From an uncultured Prevotellaceae bacterium (GTDB taxonomy: Bacteria > Bacteroidota > Bacteroidia > Bacteroidales > Bacteroidaceae): DNA of 8,399 nt. The position numbers were made by a program, and so were the translations under genes. A model generated the notes under the pieces. It searched no databases. It was given only the letters and a program-made list of their open reading frames with translations, and was not told the DNA's origin. Positions 1-6,142 of the stretch are shown here, in pieces (within the stretch, counting starts at the first letter, position 1; each line of letters starts with the position of its first letter). The stretch lies in assembly GCA_945787625.1 (NCBI GenBank), contig CALZJL010000043.1, forward strand, positions 1 through 8,399. Direction: 5' to 3'.

Positions 1-216
1 CCCGTCGTGGTAGCAATCGACGGGGTCACCGAGGTCACCGACGAGACCATGAAGAAATGGCACGACCGATTCCCAGCCAAAATCAAGAAATATATAGGTC
101 GTGACAGTGCCCGTATGTGCTACATACCCCTGACGCAGACCAAGATGGAACGAGCCCTTGACTATTTTGGAGTGAGGAGTCAGACCTATCCCTGGAACAG
201 CACCACAATCTACTGA
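1..216 (+). CDS. C-terminal part of an unrecognised protein (5' end outside the window)
   Basis: An open frame enters from the left edge in frame 1 and stops at TGA (214-216), leaving 71 residues. There is a GTG at position 7, but the two preceding codons are also open, so this is more likely the tail of a longer gene than a complete small one. The segment is mostly polar, with a basic stretch around KIKKY and an aromatic-rich end closing on TTIY. I see no signal peptide, membrane segment or metal-binding motif, and I do not recognise the family. The stop lies only 26 bases before the ATPase gene on the same strand, so it is probably co-transcribed and could be a third member of that gene set. 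Codon use is mixed, as in the two genes after it. I am fairly sure it is coding and have no functional call. Confidence 0.6.
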   Translation, partial: PVVVAIDGVTEVTDETMKKWHDRFPAKIKKYIGRDSARMCYIPLTQTKMERALDYFGVRSQTYPWNSTTIY

Positions 217-242
217 TTACCCCGTCATATCACGCCACCCTT

Positions 243-1046
243 ATGCCATATATCAGCAAAATCGAAATCGATTCGCTATGGAGCGGTCTTCATCATGTCC
301 AGTGGAACCTGCGCGAAGATGTCAATATACTGAGCGGAGTCAACGGAGTGGGCAAGAGCACCATATTGTCGCGCGTAGTGAAGCACCTCACCAGCGTAGA
401 CCGTCTCGCCAAGAGTCGCGACGGAGTGACGCTCACGTTTGAGCCCCCCGAGTCGACGGGAATCAATATCCATGTCATACGTTCGTTTGACCGTCCTGTC
501 ATCACGAGCGACGTGATGTCGCGCGTTGTCGATATCAACCTCCATACCGAACTCGATTTCCAGCTCTACCAGCTGCAACGCCACTATCTTGACTATCAGG
601 TGAGCCTGTCCAATCGTCTCGTACAGCTATTCACCACCCAAGACCCCGAGGCGCAGCGCATGGCAAGCATGATAGCAGCCGAGAAGACACGCTTTTACGA
701 CATCATAGACAGTCTTTTTGCAGACACAGGCAAGAAGGTCGTGCGTACGAGCAACGAAATAGAGATGCTCCAGCACGAAGAGCATCTCACCCCCTACCAG
801 CTCTCCAGCGGAGAGAAGCAAATGCTCATCATTCTGCTGACAGTCCTCATCGAGAAACGCCAGCCATACACCATATTCATGGACGAGCCCGAGATTTCCC
901 TCCACGTAGAGTGGCAGCAGAGGCTCATATCCCTCGTGCGCGAGCTCAACCCCAATGCCCAGATAATCCTCACCACCCATTCCCCCGCAGTCATCATGAA
1001 CGGATGGGCAGACTGCGTCACAGACGTCGAAGACATTATATCCTGA
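243..1046 (+). CDS. Compact AAA / ABC-type ATPase (AriA/OLD-like), partner of the downstream DUF4435 protein
   Basis: This is a 267-residue soluble P-loop ATPase of the SMC/OLD-like AAA group. The Walker A motif GVNGVGKS lies at residues 32-39, with K38 as the ATP lysine. A predicted helical insert follows (about 100-175). The ABC signature LSSGE is at 187-191, Walker B IFMDEP at 211-216 with catalytic E215, a D-loop-like SLH at 219-221, and the switch histidine in TTHS at 244-247. All elements needed for ATP-driven dimerisation are present, so it should be active. It is short for an OLD-type ATPase, with only a small insert between the two halves and no TOPRIM domain of its own. A TOPRIM-like domain is instead encoded by the next gene, 21 bases downstream. 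Known family logic has the ATPase sensing or scaffolding and the TOPRIM protein acting as effector; an anti-phage role is inference. The ATG at 243 is a good start because the first strand of the fold begins a few residues later. No clear Shine-Dalgarno is seen, as is usual in Bacteroidota. Confidence 0.9.
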   Translation: MPYISKIEIDSLWSGLHHVQWNLREDVNILSGVNGVGKSTILSRVVKHLTSVDRLAKSRDGVTLTFEPPESTGINIHVIRSFDRPVITSDVMSRVVDINLHTELDFQLYQLQRHYLDYQVSLSNRLVQLFTTQDPEAQRMASMIAAEKTRFYDIIDSLFADTGKKVVRTSNEIEMLQHEEHLTPYQLSSGEKQMLIILLTVLIEKRQPYTIFMDEPEISLHVEWQQRLISLVRELNPNAQIILTTHSPAVIMNGWADCVTDVEDIIS

Positions 1047-1067
1047 CCCCACCCACATCGCCCCCTC

Positions 1068-2060
1068 ATGAAGCGTCTGACACAAAACATATCAAGCGAG
1101 TGGCAGCAAGCAGCAAATATGTTGAGGCCCAAGCACGTCAAGAAGAAGATTGTCGCATACGTAGAGAGTTATGACGACATAGCATTTTGGCGCGACATAC
1201 TCGACGAGTATGAGACCCCGGACATACGCTTCGAGATTATGCTGCCATCGCGTACCACTCTGGGCAAAGGCAAGAAACTCGCCCTGACCCACGACCTTGG
1301 ACCATATATGATAGCCTGTGTCGACGCCGACTATGACTACCTCCTGAAAGGAGCGACCCCCGTCAGTCAGCAGCTATGCACCTCACCTTATGTCCTCCAC
1401 ACCTACGTCTATGCCATAGAAAACTACCAGTGCTATGCCCCCGGACTGCACAAATCCTGTACCCGTGCCACTCTCAATGACCGCACCCTAATAGACTTTG
1501 AAACTTTTTTTGCAGAGTACAGCCGCATCATCTGGCCGCTCTTCGTCTGGAATATATGGTCATACCGACATGGCCGTGACTGCGAGTTTGGCATCACCGA
1601 CATGACAGAGACGATCACCTTCCGCGACATTAATATCCACAATATAGCCCACTCGTTGGAGACGCTCCGCCACAAGGTCAACAAACGCATCAACCGCCTG
1701 CACCAGCGATTCCCCGAAGGCAAGAAGACATACAAGCCCCTCATGCAGGAGCTGCTCGATATGGGCATACACCCCGAAGACACCTATCTATATATACAAG
1801 GTCATGCCCTCAAGGACGGAGTCGCCCTTCCGCTCCTCACCCCAGTCTGTACACAACTGCGCCGTGAGCGCGAGCGCGAGATAGAACAGTATGCCCTGCA
1901 CGCCACACAGTTTCAGAACGAACTCTCCAGCTATCGCCACAGTTCCATACCCATAGACATAGCCCTCAGGAAAAGTACCACGTATCGCAAGTCAGCCCCG
2001 TTTCAGACACTCAAGGCAGACATAGCGCGGCTGATAGCAGAAGTCGGCACAGCAAAATAG
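1068..2060 (+). CDS. DUF4435-family protein with TOPRIM-like acidic motifs (AriB-like)
   Basis: A 330-residue soluble protein. Near the N-terminus a hydrophobic strand leads to VESYDD (residues 32-37, E33), followed by a second strand ending in CVDADYD (84-90, D86 and D88). This glutamate then DxD pattern is the metal-binding signature of TOPRIM nucleases and topoisomerases. An AIEN motif (116-119) and a GH pair within YIQGHAL (242-248) also fit the DUF4435 family as I remember it. A charged, probably helical stretch rich in R and E covers about 264-275. DUF4435 proteins paired with an ATPase include AriB of the PARIS defence system, which is released on phage sensing and cuts tRNA; whether this one is a nuclease is inference. 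It follows the ATPase gene by 21 bases and is surely co-transcribed with it. Its last 58 bases overlap the end of trkA on the other strand. ATG at 1068 is the first start in frame after the ATPase stop. Confidence 0.86.
   Translation: MKRLTQNISSEWQQAANMLRPKHVKKKIVAYVESYDDIAFWRDILDEYETPDIRFEIMLPSRTTLGKGKKLALTHDLGPYMIACVDADYDYLLKGATPVSQQLCTSPYVLHTYVYAIENYQCYAPGLHKSCTRATLNDRTLIDFETFFAEYSRIIWPLFVWNIWSYRHGRDCEFGITDMTETITFRDINIHNIAHSLETLRHKVNKRINRLHQRFPEGKKTYKPLMQELLDMGIHPEDTYLYIQGHALKDGVALPLLTPVCTQLRREREREIEQYALHATQFQNELSSYRHSSIPIDIALRKSTTYRKSAPFQTLKADIARLIAEVGTAK
2003..2060. other. Convergent 58-base overlap of the DUF4435 gene and trkA 3' ends
   Basis: The plus-strand DUF4435 gene stops at TAG (2058-2060) and the minus-strand trkA gene stops at TGA (2005-2003), so each gene's final codons are antisense to the other's. 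There is no intergenic space for a conventional terminator, so at least one transcript must run into the other gene. Conserved TrkA sequence appears to end near residue 448, around position 2054, so nearly all of the overlap is extra TrkA tail. Confidence 0.9.
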
Positions 2061-3397
2061 GAGTCAATCTCCCTGATCAGCCCCGACTTGCAGAACACAA
2101 TCACCCTGTCACCCGGCATGATTTGCGTGTTGCCCGTCACGTGCGTACCAACCCCGTCGCGAACCAGTCCGCCCAAGGTAATCCCCGAGGGGAAGCGAAA
2201 CTCGCGTATAGCCTTTTTGGTGATAGGGCTACCCTCAGACGCGATAAATTCAGCCACGTCAGCATCAGCGATAGTCAGACGTCTGATACTCGCCACATCA
2301 GTATCGAGCAGTAGCCGGTAAATGTGGCTCGCCGCCGTAGTCTTCTTGTTGATAATCGTGCCGATGTCCAGCTTCTCCGCCATAGAGACATACGCGATAT
2401 TCTCTACCTGAGCCACCGTCTTGCGCACCCCCAGACGCTTAGCAGCCAGGCAAGCCAGTATATTTTCCTCAGTATTGGTCGTCAGAGCAGCAAATCCCTG
2501 CACATCATGTATCCCCTCCTCTATGAGCAGATCCGAATCGCGGGCATCACCTTGAATCACCATGATGTCCTCATCTTCAAGATGCTCGATCAGCTGCTGG
2601 CAACGCTGTTCGTTCTGCTCAATAATCTTCATGGAAATATTGGCAGGTTTCGCGTGAGCCACGTGCATCGCGATATGTCCGCCCCCCATCACCATGACAC
2701 TTCTCACGTCGGCATAGTCCTCCTTACCCACAATCCTGCGGATAGTCTGAATGTGCTTCTTCGTGGTCATGAAATAAGCGATATCCCCAAGTCTCAACTC
2801 GCTGTTGCCATTAGGGATAATCGTAGCATCGCCATGCTTGATAGCCACGATATGATACGGCGTCGACTTGTCAAAAAGCTCATGCAAAGGCTTGTCAAAC
2901 AGAGCCCCGGCCTCCTCCCTGAGCTTGATGCCCAGCAGACACAGCGCACCACCGTGCACCTCCCAATACTGTCTCACCCACGAACGCTTCAACCCCTCGA
3001 TAATCTCATCAGCAGCAAGTTCCTCAGGGTACACCACCGAATCAATACCCATCTGTTTGAACATCTCGCTATGCTCCGGAGAAGTATATTCGCTATTGTC
3101 CACACGTGCCACCGTCTTGCGCGCCCCCAGAGTATGCGCAATCATACAACACGTGATGTTGCGAGTCTCCTCGGGAGTCACAGCTATAAACAGGTCAGCA
3201 TGAGCCACACCAGCCTCCATAAGCCCGGAGATACTCGTCGGCGAGACGTTCATCGTCAGCAAATCATAGTTGCCACCAGAGAGCGGTTCAGTCTTCTCCG
3301 GGTTCTCATCAATCAGAATGATATCATGACTCTCACTCGCCAACAGCTCAGCAAGATGAGTCCCAACGGCACCAGCGCCAGCAATAATTATCTTCAT
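2003..3397 (-). CDS. trkA: Trk system potassium uptake regulatory subunit TrkA
   Basis: TrkA is the cytoplasmic nucleotide-binding gating subunit of Trk/Ktr potassium channels and partners the membrane protein TrkH. The 464 residues hold the classical tandem arrangement: RCK_N domain 1 with GAGAVG (7-12) and acidic D30 at the end of strand 2; RCK_C domain 1 (about 142-222); RCK_N domain 2 with GGGHIA (238-243) and E260; RCK_C domain 2 (about 370-448). Both Rossmann folds look able to bind NAD(H). The ATG at 3397 starts directly on the first strand (MKIIIAGAGA) and lies 3 bases after the dxs stop, so the two genes are one operon with probable translational coupling. The protein continues about 16 residues past the usual end (AVPTSAISRAMSALSV), running into the opposing DUF4435 gene. 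The usual neighbour trkH is not in the window, so the channel subunit must be encoded elsewhere. The family call is nearly certain. Confidence 0.97.
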   Translation of the reverse strand: MKIIIAGAGAVGTHLAELLASESHDIILIDENPEKTEPLSGGNYDLLTMNVSPTSISGLMEAGVAHADLFIAVTPEETRNITCCMIAHTLGARKTVARVDNSEYTSPEHSEMFKQMGIDSVVYPEELAADEIIEGLKRSWVRQYWEVHGGALCLLGIKLREEAGALFDKPLHELFDKSTPYHIVAIKHGDATIIPNGNSELRLGDIAYFMTTKKHIQTIRRIVGKEDYADVRSVMVMGGGHIAMHVAHAKPANISMKIIEQNEQRCQQLIEHLEDEDIMVIQGDARDSDLLIEEGIHDVQGFAALTTNTEENILACLAAKRLGVRKTVAQVENIAYVSMAEKLDIGTIINKKTTAASHIYRLLLDTDVASIRRLTIADADVAEFIASEGSPITKKAIREFRFPSGITLGGLVRDGVGTHVTGNTQIMPGDRVIVFCKSGLIREIDSYFAVPTSAISRAMSALSV

Positions 3398-3400
3398 ATA

Positions 3401-5278
3401 CTACAACCGATACATACACCTCTCGATACCCTCCCTGTCGAGCCCCACGATCCTGTACAGCTCCTCAGGCGACCCGTGCTCCACAAAGTTGTCAGGCAAT
3501 CCCAGCCGCGTCAGGCGCACATTATTGCAGCCATGGTCAGAGAGCCATTCGAGCACAGCACTCCCCAGCCCCCCGTTGCGCACCCCGTCCTCCACCGTGA
3601 TGACATGCGAGAAACGCGAAGCCACCTCAGCCAAGATTTCCTCGTCAAGAGGCTTGAGAAAACGCATATCATAGTGAGCACAGCCACGCTCCCTCGCGAC
3701 AGAGCTGCAAAGATTGCCGACAGGCCCGATGCTGAGAATCGCCGTGTCCGCCCCGTCGACCAGCCTGCGCCCCTTGCCAATCTCCACCACCTCCATCGGC
3801 ACCTCCCAATCCCTCATCACCCCACGACCGCGAGGATAGCGAATGACAAAAGGCCCGTCATGATGCAGACACGCCGTAAACATCAAGTGACGCAGCTCCG
3901 CCTCATTCATAGGCGAAGCAATCACCAGATTAGGGACGGGTCGAAGAGCCGCCATATCAAAAGCCCCATGATGAGTAGGCCCGTCCTCACCCACCAGCCC
4001 AGCCCTGTCAAGGCAAAACACCACATGCAAGCCACTGATAGCCACATCGTGAATGATATTGTCATAAGCCCTCTGGGCAAAACTACTGTAAATGTTGCAC
4101 ACCGGGATAAGCCCATCCTTAGCCATGCCGGCACAGAAAGTCACGGCATGCCCCTCAGCGATACCCACATCAAAGCACCGCTCCGGCATCTCCCTCATCA
4201 TGATGCTCAGCGAGCAGCCCGTAGGCATAGCAGGAGTGACCCCCACGATACGCCCGTCGCGACGCGCCAATTCGAGGATAGTATGTCCGAACACGTCCTG
4301 AAAGCGAGGAGCCATGCCAGCCACCTCACACTCCATACGCTCCCCCGTCTCCGGACAAAACCTCCCGGGCGCATGAAACGCCGTAGGGTTCTTCTCCGCA
4401 GGCTCAAACCCCTTACCCTTAGTCGTATGAATATGCAGCAACCGCGGCCCCTTCATATCCTTGATGCTACGCAACGTCTCCACCAGAGCAATCACATTAT
4501 GCCCGTCCTGCGGTCCGAAATAGCGAATATCCATACCCTCAAACACATTCTGCTGATTATGGATAAGCGACTTGACCGAATTGTTGAAACGCAGCAGCCT
4601 CTTCTTCCCCTTGTCCGTCAGCCAGCCCCAATCCAAAAGCTTCCGGGCAGCCCTGTCACGCCACCTGTTGTAAGTAGCCGAAGTATGCAAAGTGTGCAGA
4701 TACTGTTTCATACCCCCCACACTACTATCGATACTCATATTGTTGTCATTGAGCACGATGAGCAGATTATTAGGCATAGACGAAGCATTGTTCAGCCCCT
4801 CGAAAGCCAAGCCCCCACTCATACTGCCATCACCGATGACCGCCACGACATGACGCTCCTTTCCCTCCCTCTGAGCCGCCACCGCCATACCCAAAGCCAC
4901 AGAAATCGACACCGAAGCATGTCCGCACGTAGCCGTGTCATACACACTCTCCTCAGGCGAGGGAAAAGGCTTGATGCCCCCCAGATGGCGATTCGTATGA
5001 AACGCCTCACGCCTGCCCGTGAGAATCTTATGCACATACGCCTGATGCCCCACGTCCCACACGATACGATCCTCAGGCGTATCAAAGACATAATGCAGAG
5101 CCACAGTGAGCTCCACCACCCCCAGCGAACTTGCAAAATGCCCGGGGTTGCCACTCACCTCCTTGATGAGCAACTGACGCAACTCATCACACACCCGAGG
5201 CAAAGCCTCAAGAGGCAGACGACGCAAGTCATCAGGGTACAGTATGGTGGATAAAATATTATGTTCGTCGTTTTTCAC
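3401..5278 (-). CDS. dxs: 1-deoxy-D-xylulose-5-phosphate synthase
   Basis: Dxs condenses pyruvate and glyceraldehyde 3-phosphate, using thiamine diphosphate and Mg2+, as the first step of the MEP isoprenoid pathway. Numbered from GTG 5278 (625 residues, normal for the family), the key parts are present: H47 in NPGH, H78 in DVGHQAY, H120 in GHASVSIS, the GDG motif (149-151) followed by LNDNNMSI (N179/N180 region, metal ligand), catalytic glutamate E375 in IAEGHAV, R425 in [10 protein letters not shown], and a complete transketolase C-terminal domain. The IAEGHAV form, rather than IAEQHAV, is what I recall from Bacteroidales. The frame stays open up to GTG 5356, but a TAnnTTTG promoter element lies inside that extension and homologues begin roughly 12-18 residues before PDDLRRL, so GTG 5278 is preferred. 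No in-frame ATG exists near the N-terminus. The gene is followed after 3 bases by trkA. Third codon positions favour G and T. Confidence 0.97.
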   Translation of the reverse strand: MKNDEHNILSTILYPDDLRRLPLEALPRVCDELRQLLIKEVSGNPGHFASSLGVVELTVALHYVFDTPEDRIVWDVGHQAYVHKILTGRREAFHTNRHLGGIKPFPSPEESVYDTATCGHASVSISVALGMAVAAQREGKERHVVAVIGDGSMSGGLAFEGLNNASSMPNNLLIVLNDNNMSIDSSVGGMKQYLHTLHTSATYNRWRDRAARKLLDWGWLTDKGKKRLLRFNNSVKSLIHNQQNVFEGMDIRYFGPQDGHNVIALVETLRSIKDMKGPRLLHIHTTKGKGFEPAEKNPTAFHAPGRFCPETGERMECEVAGMAPRFQDVFGHTILELARRDGRIVGVTPAMPTGCSLSIMMREMPERCFDVGIAEGHAVTFCAGMAKDGLIPVCNIYSSFAQRAYDNIIHDVAISGLHVVFCLDRAGLVGEDGPTHHGAFDMAALRPVPNLVIASPMNEAELRHLMFTACLHHDGPFVIRYPRGRGVMRDWEVPMEVVEIGKGRRLVDGADTAILSIGPVGNLCSSVARERGCAHYDMRFLKPLDEEILAEVASRFSHVITVEDGVRNGGLGSAVLEWLSDHGCNNVRLTRLGLPDNFVEHGSPEELYRIVGLDREGIERCMYRL

Positions 5279-5292
5279 AGCATCTTTAACAT
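5275..5292 (-). other. Possible five-codon leader ORF coupled to the dxs GTG start
   Basis: On the minus strand, ATG TTA AAG ATG CTG TGA (MLKML) starts just after the predicted dxs transcription start. Its TGA overlaps the proposed dxs GTG in a GTGA arrangement, a classical coupling geometry. It is so short that chance is a real possibility, and no amino-acid-responsive codon run is present. Confidence 0.25.
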
Positions 5293-5302
5293 TTTTATGC
5301 CA

Positions 5303-5335
5303 CAAAGTTATATTTTTTTCATTGAAGTTGTGTAA
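5303..5335 (-). promoter_or_regulatory. Bacteroidetes-type promoter for dxs-trkA
   Basis: On the minus strand TAACTTTG (5310-5303) matches the Bacteroidetes -7 consensus TAnnTTTG exactly. A weak -33 candidate TTAC (5335-5332) sits 21 bases upstream, within the known 19-21 base spacing but off the TTTG consensus. Transcription would start near 5299, leaving a leader of about 20 bases before GTG 5278. The -33 candidate overlaps the -7 element of the opposing promoter. Confidence 0.62.
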
Positions 5336-5340
5336 TTTTG
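5308..5340 (+). promoter_or_regulatory. Bacteroidetes-type promoter for the GSCFA-murF-alr operon
   Basis: TAATTTTG (5333-5340) is an exact match to TAnnTTTG. TTAT (5308-5311), 21 bases upstream, is a weak -33 candidate and overlaps the -7 box of the dxs promoter. The expected start is near 5344, giving a leader of about 37 bases before ATG 5381. Confidence 0.65.
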
Positions 5341-5380
5341 CAGAGTAAAAAAACACTTATAGCCCATATTGTTTGTCCAG

Positions 5381-6142
5381 ATGACAGAAACCACCCCAAA
5401 ATACACCCTTTTAGGCAGCTGTTTCGCGCAAAACGTAGGCGAGAAACTCCGCGCCGAAGGCTACGACACCCTCGTCAATCCCCTCGGCACCCTCTACAAC
5501 CCCGAAAGCATACGCCTCACCATCACCACCCCTCCCTTAGACACCGACACCGACCTCGTCTTCTACGACCCCACCATGCACGAATGGCGCTCATGGATAG
5601 CCAATACCCGCGTCCGCCACACCGACCGTCAAACCCTCATCGACCAGATCAACACCAAGCTACACGAGCTCAGCCGACATCTAAGCCACACCACCCACAG
5701 CATCATCACCCTCGGCACCAACGTCTGCTACCAACTCACAGACAGCGGCATCACCGTCACCAACTGCCAACGCCAGCCCTCACGCCACTTTCGCGAGCAC
5801 CGCATGAGCCAGGCCGAATGCGTCGCATCGCTCGAAGCCACCCTCCACCAGCTCTGGACATACAACCCCCAGATGCACATCACCCTCACCGTCAGCCCCT
5901 ACCGCTACCTCAAATACGGCCTGCACGCCAGCCAGCTCTCCAAAGCCACCCTCCTCCTTGCCGTAGACCAAGTCGTCAGCCGCCACCCCCAGCACGTCAG
6001 CTACTTCCCCTCATACGAAATCATGATCGACGAACTCCGCGACTACCGCTACTACACCGCCGACACCCTCCACCCCACACCCGAAGCCATAGACATAATA
6101 TGGGAAAGATATAAAACACAAATCACACAGCCATGCAGATAA
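5381..6142 (+). CDS. Short GSCFA-family (SGNH-like) putative esterase/acyltransferase
   Basis: A 253-residue protein carrying the family's name motif GSCFA at residues 12-16, with S13 as likely nucleophile. Other family blocks follow: NPLGTLYNP (33-41), TLGTN (110-114), the VTNCQRQP block (126-133, N128), VSPYRYLKYG (171-180) with LSKATLLLA (186-194), YFPSYEIMIDELRDYR (208-223), and DTLHP (228-232) holding the probable D228/H231 pair. The Ser, Gly, Asn and Asp-His arrangement matches an SGNH hydrolase active site, so an envelope O-acyl esterase or transferase is plausible, but substrate and location are unknown. There is no signal peptide. It is compact: relatives I recall are about 320 residues, with a longer N-terminus and a tail of roughly 60 residues after the IWERY block, both absent here. 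ATG 5381 is preferred over TTG 5369 on codon grounds. Its TAA overlaps the murF-alr start by 10 bases, implying coupled translation and a link to cell wall synthesis. Confidence 0.92.
   Translation: MTETTPKYTLLGSCFAQNVGEKLRAEGYDTLVNPLGTLYNPESIRLTITTPPLDTDTDLVFYDPTMHEWRSWIANTRVRHTDRQTLIDQINTKLHELSRHLSHTTHSIITLGTNVCYQLTDSGITVTNCQRQPSRHFREHRMSQAECVASLEATLHQLWTYNPQMHITLTVSPYRYLKYGLHASQLSKATLLLAVDQVVSRHPQHVSYFPSYEIMIDELRDYRYYTADTLHPTPEAIDIIWERYKTQITQPCR

Noticed and set aside
1068..2060. Possibility that the DUF4435 gene is a decaying pseudogene
   Set aside because: The frame is uninterrupted over 330 codons, the acidic TOPRIM-like motifs and GH motif are present, and spacing to the ATPase gene is operon-like.
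2041..2089. Possible bidirectional terminator: arms AAGTCGG (2041-2047) and CCGACTT (2083-2089) enclosing GGAG/CTCC and the palindrome CTGATCAG
   Set aside because: The outer stem is only 7 base pairs with a 35-base loop, there is no T-tract on either strand, and the sequence is inside trkA coding DNA. It could arise by chance.
2324..5254. A 976-codon open frame on the plus strand, antisense to trkA and dxs
   Set aside because: It lies opposite two unmistakable conserved genes. Its translation is low-complexity, rich in His, Arg, Pro and Ser with no domain, as expected when strand skew removes antisense stop codons.
5276..5356. Extended dxs start at GTG 5356
   Set aside because: The extra 26 residues are not family-like, contain the predicted promoter, and would place the start upstream of the likely transcription start.
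5338..6114. A 258-codon frame overlapping the GSCFA gene in another frame
   Set aside because: The Pro/His/Arg-rich translation has no recognisable motif, whereas the overlapping GSCFA frame has all family blocks.
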